A stretch of DNA of 64,000 nt from a bacterium YEK0313 (GTDB lineage: Bacteria > Pseudomonadota > Alphaproteobacteria > Rhizobiales > Phreatobacteraceae): assembly GCA_000751295.2 (NCBI GenBank), contig CCMO02000001.1, positions 62,001 to 126,000 of the forward strand. The letters are read 5' to 3'. Each line of letters opens with the position of its first letter. The stretch's first letter is position 1. The notes beneath the pieces were generated by a model, which was given only the letters and a program-made list of their open reading frames with translations, was not told the origin of the DNA and did no database searches. The position numbers were made by a program, and so were the translations under genes. Positions 25,344 to 33,635 of this stretch are shown here, one piece after another.

Positions 25344-26840
25344 CTAGCCACCGGCGGGGCGCCTGCGCGCCGCCGCCGCCAGCAGCACGACCGCAATCAT
25401 CCCGGCCAGCCCGGCCCATAGCATGGCCATCTGGAAACCGCCTGCGACCGCCGCTCCCGCCATGGCCTGGAAGCGGCCGGGGTCGACGGCGAGGCCCTTG
25501 GCAACCTCGTGGCGGACGAGCGCGAGGCTGGCCACATCAGCCGCATCGGCAATGCCGGCGCGCTCAAGCGTTGCCGTCAGAAGCCCCACCGCCTTCAGCG
25601 TCATGACCGTGCCCAGCAGGGCCACCCCGACGGTCATGCCGGCCTGACGCAGCGCATTCATCGTCGCCGACGCCATGCCGGAGCGCTGGCGGGGCACGGA
25701 TTGCATGATCATCGCGCCGGTTGCCGGGACGGCGAGCCCCATGCCGACGCCGAGCCCCGCCAGAAGCAGCGCGAGCACGAGATACGGCGTAACTTCCGTG
25801 ATGGTCGCCATGCCCAGCATGGCGAGCCCGACCAGCGCATAGCCGAGCATCATCAGCCGGGCGACGCCGTGGCGCGCGGCGAGCCGGCCGAACAGGGCGG
25901 AGACGCCGGCCATCAGGACGAATTGCGGCGCCATGCCCCAGCCGGCGGCGGTCGCGCTCCAGCCCTGGGCGCGCTGCAGGAGCAGCGAAATGAAGAACAG
26001 GCTGCTGTAGCCGGCAAATCCGAGAATGAACGAGGCGACATTGGTAGCGGCAAAGCCCGGGTCGCGGAACAGATCGAGCGGCAGGAGCGGCCTTGCCGCC
26101 CTCGTCTCGACCGTGACGAAACCCATGAAGGCCAGGAGGCCCGCCGCGAGGGCGACCCATGTGGCCGTGCCGGTCCAGCCTGCGCTGCCTGCGGTGATCA
26201 GGCCGTAGGTCACGAGGCCAAGCACGGCCATGCTGAGCACCTGTCCGGCCGGATCGAGCGCGGCATGGTCGGGATCGGCACTCTCGGCAATGCCGGCAAG
26301 GCCGCAGGCGAGCGCGACGAGGCCCAGCGGCAGGTTGATCAGGAAGATGCTCGGCCAGCCCCAGTGGTCGACGAGGAGCCCGCCGAGGATCGGGCCCAGA
26401 ACCAGCGAGATCGCGCTGAACGAGGACCAGCCGCCAATCACATGCGCCCGCTCGGCAGGCTCAGGAAAGGCCTGGGTCAGGATCGACAGCGCACCCGGAA
26501 TAAGAAAGGCGCCGGCGATCCCCTGGATCGCACAGCCGGCCACCAGCACCAGAAGGCTCGGCGCGGCGGCGCAGACCACGGAGCCGGCCATGAAGATGAC
26601 GACACCGGCGAGCCATGAGCGCTTGCGGCCGTAGCGATCGCCGATCGGTCCGGCCGATAGCATGAAGGCGGACAAGCACAGGGCATAGGCGCCGACCACC
26701 CATTGCAGGCCCGCAAGGTCGGTGTGCAGCGCGGTCTGGATCGATGGCAGGGCGACGCTGACGATCGAAATGTCGAGCGCCGCCATGAAGGTGCCGAGAT
26801 AGACGGCAGCGACCAGCAGGAAGCGGTTGGCTTGGGTCAT
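25344..26840 (-). CDS. MFS transporter, DHA2 (14-TM) drug-efflux type
   Basis: A 498-residue major-facilitator antiporter of the DHA2/EmrB type, proton-driven export of drugs or toxic organics. About fourteen hydrophobic segments are seen. Motif C-like and D1-like blocks are present: LDISIVSVALPSIQ in TM1, GDRYGRKRSWLAG in loop 2-3 (motif A), and SLVLGPILGGLLVDHWGW in TM5. The stop codon TAG is the reverse of CTA at 25344-25346, within the CTAG copy right of the IS. The insertion therefore left the C-terminus intact. Divergent from a TetR regulator, with a palindrome over its promoter at 26881. The substrate is unknown. Confidence 0.93.
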   Translation of the reverse strand: MTQANRFLLVAAVYLGTFMAALDISIVSVALPSIQTALHTDLAGLQWVVGAYALCLSAFMLSAGPIGDRYGRKRSWLAGVVIFMAGSVVCAAAPSLLVLVAGCAIQGIAGAFLIPGALSILTQAFPEPAERAHVIGGWSSFSAISLVLGPILGGLLVDHWGWPSIFLINLPLGLVALACGLAGIAESADPDHAALDPAGQVLSMAVLGLVTYGLITAGSAGWTGTATWVALAAGLLAFMGFVTVETRAARPLLPLDLFRDPGFAATNVASFILGFAGYSSLFFISLLLQRAQGWSATAAGWGMAPQFVLMAGVSALFGRLAARHGVARLMMLGYALVGLAMLGMATITEVTPYLVLALLLAGLGVGMGLAVPATGAMIMQSVPRQRSGMASATMNALRQAGMTVGVALLGTVMTLKAVGLLTATLERAGIADAADVASLALVRHEVAKGLAVDPGRFQAMAGAAVAGGFQMAMLWAGLAGMIAVVLLAAAARRRPAGG

Positions 26841-26870
26841 GACGGTTCCGCGAGAAGGGCTACGGGCGCC

Positions 26871-26899
26871 TGGATAGGCTTTGACCGACCGTCAGTCAA
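26871..26899 (-). promoter_or_regulatory. MFS promoter with TetR-type operator
   Basis: The palindrome TTGAC-CGACCGTCA-GTCAA (26881-26899) is near-symmetric over 19 bp and resembles TetR-family operators. On the minus strand its TTGACT is the -35, with TATCCA (26876-26871) as -10 at 17-base spacing. Bound repressor would cover the -35 and spacer of the MFS gene. It lies between divergent MFS and TetR genes, so the TetR protein is the likely ligand-responsive repressor. Confidence 0.7.
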
Positions 26900-26983
26900 T
26901 TGAGTCGATGTAGTTGAGATCGATTGTAAATCATGGCACCAGGGAGATGGCCCAACCGAGCCGGGCGCGATGACGGAGCGGCG

Positions 26984-27640
26984 ATGATCAGGCAGAACCG
27001 GGGGGTAAAGCGCGACAGGGCGGCCGTTCCGCGCACCAAGCCGGCCGAGGAGCGCCGCGACGACCTGATGGACGCGGCCGCGCGGCTGTTCATCGCGCAG
27101 GGCGTGGAGGCGACGACCGTCGACGACATCGTGGCGGCGGCAGGCGTCGCCAAGGGCACCTATTATCACTACTTCCCGGCGAAGACGGATGTCGTGCTGG
27201 CCTTGCGCGACCGGTTCACCGCGGGGTTTCTCAGCCGCGTCGCGGCGGCCCTCGCGGCCGTGCCTGCGGAACCCGCGGATGCGCGGCTGACGGCCTGGAT
27301 CCGGGCCGCGGTTGCGACCTATCTCGACAATGTTGCCCTGCATGACGTCGTCTTTCACGACTTTCGCCACGACAACCGGCGCTCGCGCGAGAAGGACACC
27401 GTGCTGGACCAGTTGCAGGCCCTGCTGATGGCCGGCCAGGATACCGGCTCCTGGCGGCTCGGCGATGCGCGCGCGACGGCGATCGTCCTGTTCGAAGGCA
27501 TGCACGGCGTCGTGGACGATGCCATCGCACGCGCCGCCGTCGAACGCCGGCCCGTCGATCGCGCCGCCATAGCCGAGACGCTCGCCAGCCTGTTCCTGCC
27601 CATGCTCGGGCAGCCGGGCACCGGCAGACCCCGCCCCTGA
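26984..27640 (+). CDS. TetR-family transcriptional regulator
   Basis: A 218-residue TetR/AcrR repressor. The DNA-binding domain spans about residues 18-70: DLMDAAARLFIAQGVEATTVDDIVAAAG, then GVAKGTYYHYFPAKTD with the typical Y-Y-H-Y-F recognition helix end. The C-terminal ligand domain (about 75-210) is helical with no conserved motif. The ATG at 26984 has GGAG about seven bases upstream; an in-frame ATG at 26933 lies in the promoter region and is less likely. Divergent from the DHA2 exporter and presumably its repressor. Confidence 0.92.
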   Translation: MIRQNRGVKRDRAAVPRTKPAEERRDDLMDAAARLFIAQGVEATTVDDIVAAAGVAKGTYYHYFPAKTDVVLALRDRFTAGFLSRVAAALAAVPAEPADARLTAWIRAAVATYLDNVALHDVVFHDFRHDNRRSREKDTVLDQLQALLMAGQDTGSWRLGDARATAIVLFEGMHGVVDDAIARAAVERRPVDRAAIAETLASLFLPMLGQPGTGRPRP

Positions 27641-27685
27641 CACAGCGGCCTTGCGCGAGGGCGGGACGCGTGCGCTGATCCCGCC

Positions 27686-28732
27686 ATGCGCCCAGCCCTC
27701 GTTCCCATCCTGCTGCTTGCCCTGCTGTCGCCGGCGGCCGCTGTCGAACCCTTCACATCCCAGGAGTTGGTTGCCGTCGACCGCCTGTGCCGGACGACCG
27801 CAGCCCAGCCGCCCTCCCCGCTCGCCATCGAGATCGCGGCGACCGCCGCGCGCGAGCACGAAGCGTTCGGCGGCCATGTCATCGATCGGGACGGCCGCTT
27901 CCTGCGTTTCGGCGCCGTCGAAGCCGAGGCCTTCCGGAACGATCCTGCGGGCCGCGGCGTGCCTTGGCGCCAGGTGATGCGCTACTGGCAGACCCTCGGT
28001 TCCCTGGACGGCCTGCCGCTCGAGGTCCGGCGCTTTCCCGGCCTGATCGACAACCCCACGGCGACGACGGCCGGCGTCGCCGTGCCGCTGGCCAGCCTGA
28101 GGGAGGTTGCGAGCCAGGCCGGGGTTTCGACGGAGGAGCGCGAGGCCATGCTGCAATCGGCGATCCGCGCCGCCCTCGTTGACGTGCCGTGGTCGGCGGC
28201 CTTCGCATCCCATGTCGCGCTGACCGCCGGCGTGGTGCGCTCGCGCTTCGCCGCGAGCCAGGCCCATGTCGACTATGTCGCCGAGGCTGCCGGCCGCTCG
28301 CGCGAGGAGGCCGCCGGGCACGCGGCGACGGCCTTCTATCGCGCCTGCGACCCGCGCCGCACGCCAATGCGTCCGGGCGATCTCATCTGCAACCATCGGC
28401 ACTCGCCGGCGGAGATCGCCGCGCTCGGTCTTTCCGGCGGCCTGTTCGCAAGTCTTGCAGGCGCTCTCGCGCGCGGCGACCGGCCGGTCTGGAACCTGCA
28501 TTGCGACATCGTGATCGGCCTCGACCGCCCGGGGCGCGTCGCGACGATCATCGGCGGCAATGTGCTGCAATCGGTCACGCGGCGCGGCCTGCGCACCGAT
28601 CGGCGGGGCGCGCTGGCGCCGGCGAGGCCGCATCCCGCCTGTCTGGACAATGCCGAGCCCGGTCCGGTCTGCCGCCCGGAGGCCGCCGCCTGGTTCGTGC
28701 TGCTGCAATCGGTCGACGCGCCGATGCCGTGA
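27686..28732 (+). CDS. DUF2272 domain-containing secreted protein
   Basis: A 348-residue protein with a signal peptide (MRPALVPILLLALLSPAAA). It shows DUF2272 features: VPWSAAFASHVALTAG, a conserved AHVDYV, MRPGDLICNHR and NLHCDIVIGLDRPGRVATIIGGNV, ending in SVTRRGLRTD. DUF2272 proteins resemble the NlpC/CHAP cysteine-peptidase layout. The C-H-x-x-x sites (Cys in LICNH, His-Cys-Asp in LHCD) may be catalytic, but this is inference. It is periplasmic or surface exposed. It lies 45 bases after tetR and is convergent with the GGDEF gene after 3 bases. Confidence 0.82.
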   Translation: MRPALVPILLLALLSPAAAVEPFTSQELVAVDRLCRTTAAQPPSPLAIEIAATAAREHEAFGGHVIDRDGRFLRFGAVEAEAFRNDPAGRGVPWRQVMRYWQTLGSLDGLPLEVRRFPGLIDNPTATTAGVAVPLASLREVASQAGVSTEEREAMLQSAIRAALVDVPWSAAFASHVALTAGVVRSRFAASQAHVDYVAEAAGRSREEAAGHAATAFYRACDPRRTPMRPGDLICNHRHSPAEIAALGLSGGLFASLAGALARGDRPVWNLHCDIVIGLDRPGRVATIIGGNVLQSVTRRGLRTDRRGALAPARPHPACLDNAEPGPVCRPEAAAWFVLLQSVDAPMP

Positions 28733-28735
28733 CGG

Positions 28736-30130
28736 TCAGGCTGCGCAGGCGGCCAGCCGGTGGTTGTCCGGCCGAACCGGAGGCACGATCGCCGATGCGC
28801 TCACCACCTGGTCGCGGCCGCGCGCCTTGGCTTCATAAAGGCATTCGTCGGCCCGCCGCATGATGAGGTCGGGCCTCGCCCCCTCGGCCACCATGGTAAA
28901 GGCGCCGACGCTGACAGTCACTCGCCCCTTGGGGCTCGACCTGTGCGGCACGGCAAGCCGCGCCACCGCCGCGCGGATCTCCTCGGCAACGGCGGCGGCA
29001 CCGGCCGCATCGGCCGCCGGCACCAGCACGACGAACTCCTCGCCGCCGTAGCGGCTGACGAAATCCTGCCGATCCGGGCTGACGCCGACCAGCGCCAGCC
29101 CCACCGCGCGGAGGCAGAGATCGCCGACCTGATGGCCATAGGTGTCGTTGTAGCTCTTGAACCAGTCGATATCGATCATGATCACCGAAATCGCCTGGCC
29201 CGTTCGGCTGGCGAGCCGCCATTGATCGGCAAGCTGCTCGTCGAAATGGCGCCGGTTGAAAAGCTGCGTCAGCCCATCGCGTTCGGCGAGGCGGCGGAGC
29301 ACCTCGTTGGCCCTGGCGGCATTGAGATAGAGCGTCGTGATCTCCAGGCAGAGCGCGGCGAGCACCGCGACCGAAGCCGTCAGGCCGAAGACCTTGGCGG
29401 CATACCAGCCGGCCGAATATTGCGGGCCGCCATAAAAGCTCAGCCAGATGTCGAGGCAGGTCGCCCCCAGGCCGACGGCGAGGCCGACATCCTCCGCCGT
29501 GCGCGCCCGCTGGACGGACAGGACGAAGCCGGCGAGACCCAGCGCCAGCAGCGATACCGGCACCAGCTTCAGGGCCGGCGAGCCGAAGGCGACGCCGTCG
29601 ACGAAGATGTCGGGCAGATGCCCTGCCCCCAGCGTCACACCGACGACGGCGGCGACAGCGACGGCGAACGTACCGAGGAGGATCGGCCCGGCGCGATAGT
29701 GCTCCGCGTCGGACCGGGTCAGGTACCAGACAGCGGCAAGCCCGAAGCCGTAGTGCCAGACGATCCAGAGATAGATCGCACTCATGCGGTTGCCAATGAT
29801 CGAGCCGCCGACGATGGCATCGGGAAAGCTGAAGATCGCCGGCATCATCATGAGCACGACGAAAATATAGGCCGCGGCGAGGATGTTGAGCCGGCTCTGG
29901 CCGCTGGCGGTCGCCTTGCACAGGAACAGCGTCGCGAGCAGCGCGTTGAGCACCACCATGGTCACGCCATAGGCCAGCATGAAGGCCGGCAGCCGGCTGA
30001 CCGGCCGGGCCGCCAATGGCATGACCAGCGCGCCGATGGCGAAGACGAGCGCGAGAGCGCCAAGGCTCCAGGTCAGACGAGCGCGCGGCGCCGCCTGGAT
30101 CCGAATGGCCGATGCCTTGAGAAAATCCAT
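28736..30130 (-). CDS. Membrane-bound diguanylate cyclase (GGDEF)
   Basis: A 464-residue protein with about eight transmembrane helices (residues 20-275, MASE4-like sensor) followed by a GGDEF domain. The active-site motif is RYGGEEFVVLVP. LAERDGLTQLFNRRHFDEQL, IMIDIDWFKSYNDTYGHQVGD and YEAKARGRDQV are the standard metal/GTP and end blocks, so c-di-GMP synthesis is likely. The allosteric I-site position reads DRQD instead of RxxD, so product inhibition may be lost. No EAL domain is present. The ligand of the membrane sensor is unknown. The ATG at 30130 has only a weak ribosome site. Confidence 0.9.
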   Translation of the reverse strand: MDFLKASAIRIQAAPRARLTWSLGALALVFAIGALVMPLAARPVSRLPAFMLAYGVTMVVLNALLATLFLCKATASGQSRLNILAAAYIFVVLMMMPAIFSFPDAIVGGSIIGNRMSAIYLWIVWHYGFGLAAVWYLTRSDAEHYRAGPILLGTFAVAVAAVVGVTLGAGHLPDIFVDGVAFGSPALKLVPVSLLALGLAGFVLSVQRARTAEDVGLAVGLGATCLDIWLSFYGGPQYSAGWYAAKVFGLTASVAVLAALCLEITTLYLNAARANEVLRRLAERDGLTQLFNRRHFDEQLADQWRLASRTGQAISVIMIDIDWFKSYNDTYGHQVGDLCLRAVGLALVGVSPDRQDFVSRYGGEEFVVLVPAADAAGAAAVAEEIRAAVARLAVPHRSSPKGRVTVSVGAFTMVAEGARPDLIMRRADECLYEAKARGRDQVVSASAIVPPVRPDNHRLAACAA

Positions 30131-30213
30131 GGTGCGCCCGTGCCGCCAGCGGACCGTATTTCACGGCGCACGCGCTAAAATTTCCTCAACGTTTTCGGTG
30201 TCCTGCCCTTTTT

Positions 30214-31419
30214 CTACCGCAAGGGAAGCGAGGGCCGGCGATCGACCAGCAGCATGCAGGCCCAGGCGCCGATCGCCGCGGCCAGAATCAGGGCCACCAT
30301 GGGCGTCGCGCTGACATGAAGGCCGACCAGGCTGCCGGCGAGCTGCGCCGCCACCGCGCCGAGGCCCATCTGGGCGAAGCCGACAAGCCCCGAGGACGAG
30401 CCGGCGGCCTGCGGATTGATGCTGACCGCCCCGGCCACCGCGCCGGGCAATTGCAGGCCATTGGCAAAGGCGATGCCCGCCTGGGGCAGGAACAGCATGG
30501 CGGGATGGGTCATCAGGCCGGTCAGGGCGATGCCGAACTGGATGAGCGCCGCGCCGATCATCAGGACGCAGCCCCAGGCGATCAGCCGGTCTCCGCCGAA
30601 GCGCATGGAATAGCGGCCGGACACGGCATTGCCGATCATGTAGCCCGCGGCATTGGCGATGAACCAGAGCCCGTAGGTGGTCGAGCTTTCGCCCATGACA
30701 CTGACCACGACATGCGGCGCGCCGCCGACAAAGGCGAAAAACGTGACCGAGGACACCGCGCCGATGCCGAGATAGCCCAGAAAATTGCGGTCGGCGAGGA
30801 GATGGCGGGCGTCACGCAGGATCTCGCCCGCGGAAGGCGAGGCCGCGCCGGCGCGCGTTTCCGGCAGGCCGACGATGGTCGCTGCGAGGGCCAGCCCGGT
30901 AATGACGGCGGTTGCCACGAAGATCCAGCGCCAACCGACGGTCTCGTTGAGCACCCCGCCCATCGAAGGCGCGACCATGGGGGCGACCATCATGGCCATG
31001 GTGACCCAGCCGATCATGGAGGCGGAGCGGTCGCGATCAAACACGTCACGGATCACCGCCCGGCCAACGACGAGCCCCGCGGAAGCGCCGAGCGACTGCA
31101 GCACCCGCGCCGCGATCAGCCAGCCGATGCTGGCGGCTGCCGCCGCGGCGAGGCTCATCACCGTCGTCAGCACCAGCGCGCCGATGATGACGGGACGCCG
31201 GCCGTAGCGGTCGGACAGAGGCCCATGCAGCAGTTGCGCGCAGGCCATGCCGGCGAGGTAGAGCGTGACGGTGAGTTGGACGAGGCCCGGATCGGCATCG
31301 AAATAGCGGGCGAGAGCCGGCACGGCCGGCAGCGGCAGGTTGAGAGCGATCGGGCCGATCGCCGTCAGGATCACCAGGAGCGGCACCAGGATGCGCGGAG
31401 ACAGGCGGGGATCGGACAT
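30214..31419 (-). CDS. MFS transporter, Bcr/CflA type (DHA1)
   Basis: A 401-residue, twelve-helix major facilitator of the Bcr/CflA drug-export group. GPLSDRYGRRPVIIGAL is motif A in loop 2-3, IAARVLQSLGASAG is in TM4, and PMVAPSMGGVLNETVGWRW is the TM5 motif C with its exit loop. The ATG at 31419 (MSDPRLSPRILVPL) has GGAG six bases upstream; in-frame upstream sequence is Arg/Gly-rich and not conserved-looking. It lies 91 bases downstream of the second sulfolactate-region binding protein on the same strand, so it might be co-transcribed and export an organic acid or toxic analogue. That is only a suggestion. Confidence 0.9.
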   Translation of the reverse strand: MSDPRLSPRILVPLLVILTAIGPIALNLPLPAVPALARYFDADPGLVQLTVTLYLAGMACAQLLHGPLSDRYGRRPVIIGALVLTTVMSLAAAAAASIGWLIAARVLQSLGASAGLVVGRAVIRDVFDRDRSASMIGWVTMAMMVAPMVAPSMGGVLNETVGWRWIFVATAVITGLALAATIVGLPETRAGAASPSAGEILRDARHLLADRNFLGYLGIGAVSSVTFFAFVGGAPHVVVSVMGESSTTYGLWFIANAAGYMIGNAVSGRYSMRFGGDRLIAWGCVLMIGAALIQFGIALTGLMTHPAMLFLPQAGIAFANGLQLPGAVAGAVSINPQAAGSSSGLVGFAQMGLGAVAAQLAGSLVGLHVSATPMVALILAAAIGAWACMLLVDRRPSLPLR

Positions 31420-31510
31420 GGACTGCTCCGCATCGAGACGGATCATGTCGCCCGCAAGGCGTCGGAGGTCAAGCCGCGGGGCCGCCGGGCGGCCATGCGG
31501 CCGACCTCGG

Positions 31511-32485
31511 TCACTGCGCCGCGCTGACGCCGGCCGCGCGGATGACCCTGCCCCATTTGGCGACCTCGCGCTCGAGCTGCGCGCGCGCGTCGGCCGGCCC
31601 GCGCCGGCCGCGCGGATAGACCACCGTGCCGAGTTCATCGAACCGGGCGAGGATCAGCGGATCCTCAAGCGCCTTTTCCAATGCGGCGTGAAGTGCCTCG
31701 ACCACCGGCTCGGGCGTGCCGCGCGGCGCATACATCGCGTGCCAGACCGTCACGTCGAAACCCTGCAGGCCGGCCTCCTGCAAGGTCGGGATCTCCGCGA
31801 GCTGCTGGACCCTCTCCGGCACCGTGACGGCGTGGGCGCGGATCCGGCCACCGCGGATCTGGGGAATGGAATTGGTGGTCTGGTCGCACATCATGTCGAT
31901 CTGGCCGCCGACGAGATCGTTCATGGCCGGACCGGCACCGCGATAGGGAATTTCGTTGACTTTCACGCCGAGCATCGCCTGCAGCAGCATGATGCACAGA
32001 TGCGAGCCCGCGCCGACGCCCGAATGCCCCATCCGAACGTTCTCGCGGTTAGTCCTGATATAGGCAAGCAATGCGGCGATGTCGCGCGGCGGCAGATCCG
32101 GCTTGGAGACGATCACATAGGGGCCGGAATTGACGAGGCCGATCGGCGCGAAATCGGCCAGCGTATCGTAACTCAGGCGCGGATAGAGCGTCGCTCCCGC
32201 GGCGAGTGCCAGGTGGTGGATCAGCAGCGTATAGCCGTCGGGCGTCGCCCGCGCGACGCGGCTCGCCGCCACCGTGCCGCCCGCTCCGGCCGCGTTCTCG
32301 ACGATGACCTGCTGGCCGAGGGTCTGTGACATCGACTGGCCGACGAGGCGGGCGAAGACGTCGGTCGAGCCACCGGCCGCGAAGGGCACGATCAGGGTGA
32401 TCGGCCGCTCCGGATAGCTGCCGGCACGGGCCGGCGCGCCTGCAATCATCGCCGCGACGAGCGCGGCGGCCAGACAACGCAACAT
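31511..32485 (-). CDS. TctC/Bug-family solute-binding protein (paralogue B)
   Basis: A 324-residue periplasmic binding protein with signal peptide (MLRCLAAALVAAMIAGAPARA). Family signatures are ITLIVPFAAGGSTDVFARL, VIVENAAGAGGT and NEIPYRGAGPAMNDLVGGQ. It is very similar along its whole length to the gene at 32571-33572 (shared ILIHH/LLIHH, GPAMNDL, CDQTTNS, PRGTPEP/PRGTPAP), a tandem duplication. GGGAGG precedes the ATG. The pair follows the GntR regulator and is divergent from suyAB. In known sulfolactate degraders a tripartite tricarboxylate-type transporter imports sulfolactate, so a sulfolactate or sulfonate ligand is plausible. No TctA/TctB genes are present here. Confidence 0.88.
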   Translation of the reverse strand: MLRCLAAALVAAMIAGAPARAGSYPERPITLIVPFAAGGSTDVFARLVGQSMSQTLGQQVIVENAAGAGGTVAASRVARATPDGYTLLIHHLALAAGATLYPRLSYDTLADFAPIGLVNSGPYVIVSKPDLPPRDIAALLAYIRTNRENVRMGHSGVGAGSHLCIMLLQAMLGVKVNEIPYRGAGPAMNDLVGGQIDMMCDQTTNSIPQIRGGRIRAHAVTVPERVQQLAEIPTLQEAGLQGFDVTVWHAMYAPRGTPEPVVEALHAALEKALEDPLILARFDELGTVVYPRGRRGPADARAQLEREVAKWGRVIRAAGVSAAQ

Positions 32486-32505
32486 CCGATCCTCCCAACG
32501 GCAGA

Positions 32506-32535
32506 GCGCCGGGCCCTTCTTCGAGGGCCTGGCGC
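32506..32535. other. Intercistronic hairpin between the two binding-protein genes
   Basis: GCGCCGGGCCC (32506-32516) pairs with GGGCCTGGCGC (32525-32535) around an 8-base loop, with one G-T wobble. No T-run follows on either strand, so it is more likely an mRNA-stabilising or partial-termination structure between the two leftward genes than a full terminator. Confidence 0.55.
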
Positions 32536-32570
32536 CGATGCTGCGTCATGGGACGCGATCTGTCACGGGG

Positions 32571-33572
32571 TCAGTTGGCGACGATCCCGGCCTCGCGGAT
32601 GACCCGGCCCCATTTGGCGACCTCGCTTTCGAGTTGAGCCCGCGCCTCGGCCGCTCCGCGCCGTCCCTCGGGATAGGGCGTCGTGCCGAGATCGGCGAAG
32701 CGGGCGAGCACCTGCGGATCCTTCAACGCCGCCTCCAGCGCCGCGCCAAGCTTGACGAGCGCCGGCGCCGGCGTTCCCCGCGGCGCATAGAGGGCGTGCC
32801 AGATGGTGATCTCGAAACCGGGCAGGCCCGCCTGCTGCAGCGTCGGCAGGTCGGGCAGTTGCGCGACGCGCTCGGCGGAGGTCACGGCGTAGGACCTGAC
32901 CCGGTTGCCCTGGATCTGCGGCATCGAATTGGTCGTCTGGTCGCACAGGACATCGACCTGGCCGGCGAGGAGATCGTTCATCGCCGGGCCGGTGCCGCGA
33001 TAAGGGATCTCGTTGACCTTCACCTGCAGCGCCGACTGGAGAAGCATGTTGCACAGATGCGCGCCCGAGCCGATGCCGGCATGGGCCAGCGAGACGCTGC
33101 GTCCATTGGCTTTCAGATAGGCCAGCAGCTCGGCGATGTTGCGCGGCGGCAGGTCGAGCTTCGAGATCATCACGAAGGGCCCCTGATTGACGAGGCCGAT
33201 CGGCGCGAAGTCCTTCAGCGTGTCATAGGGCAGGTTCGGATAGAGCGTCGCACCCGCCGCCAGGGCCACGTGATGGATCAGGATGGTGTAGCCGTCGGCC
33301 GGCGCACGCGCCGCGCGCGCGGCGCCGGTCGTGCCGCCGGCGCCGCCGACATTCTCGATGATGACGGTCTGGCCGAGCGTGCGCGACATCGACTGACCGA
33401 TGAGACGGCCCAGCACGTCCGACGGTCCGCCGGCGGCAAAGGGCACGATCATGGTGACGGGGCGGTCCGGATAGGTCTCGGCCGCAGCGGGCGACAGTAG
33501 ACCGGTCAGGGCGGCCAGGGTGGCGCCCAGAACAGCGCGGCATGACGCGCCGATCATTTCACGACAAAGCAT
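32571..33572 (-). CDS. TctC/Bug-family solute-binding protein (paralogue A)
   Basis: A 333-residue periplasmic binding protein. The signal peptide begins MLCREMIGASCRAVLGATLA and ends near LLSPAAA. Mature part: VTMIVPFAAGGPSDVLGRL, VIIENVGGAGGT, VKVNEIPYRGTGPAMNDLLA. GGAGGAAGGA lies directly before the ATG at 33572, which decides the start over an in-frame upstream one at 33635. It follows the GntR gene by 63 bases and precedes its paralogue by 85, forming gntR-tctC-tctC. Its position opposite suyAB makes sulfolactate uptake the best guess. An accompanying membrane unit must be encoded elsewhere or be missing. Confidence 0.88.
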   Translation of the reverse strand: MLCREMIGASCRAVLGATLAALTGLLSPAAAETYPDRPVTMIVPFAAGGPSDVLGRLIGQSMSRTLGQTVIIENVGGAGGTTGAARAARAPADGYTILIHHVALAAGATLYPNLPYDTLKDFAPIGLVNQGPFVMISKLDLPPRNIAELLAYLKANGRSVSLAHAGIGSGAHLCNMLLQSALQVKVNEIPYRGTGPAMNDLLAGQVDVLCDQTTNSMPQIQGNRVRSYAVTSAERVAQLPDLPTLQQAGLPGFEITIWHALYAPRGTPAPALVKLGAALEAALKDPQVLARFADLGTTPYPEGRRGAAEARAQLESEVAKWGRVIREAGIVAN

Positions 33573-33635
33573 TCCTTCCTCCAAAAACTTGGACGGTATT
33601 GTCTTGCGTGAATGTCCGGCCCGTCGATCCGGCAC

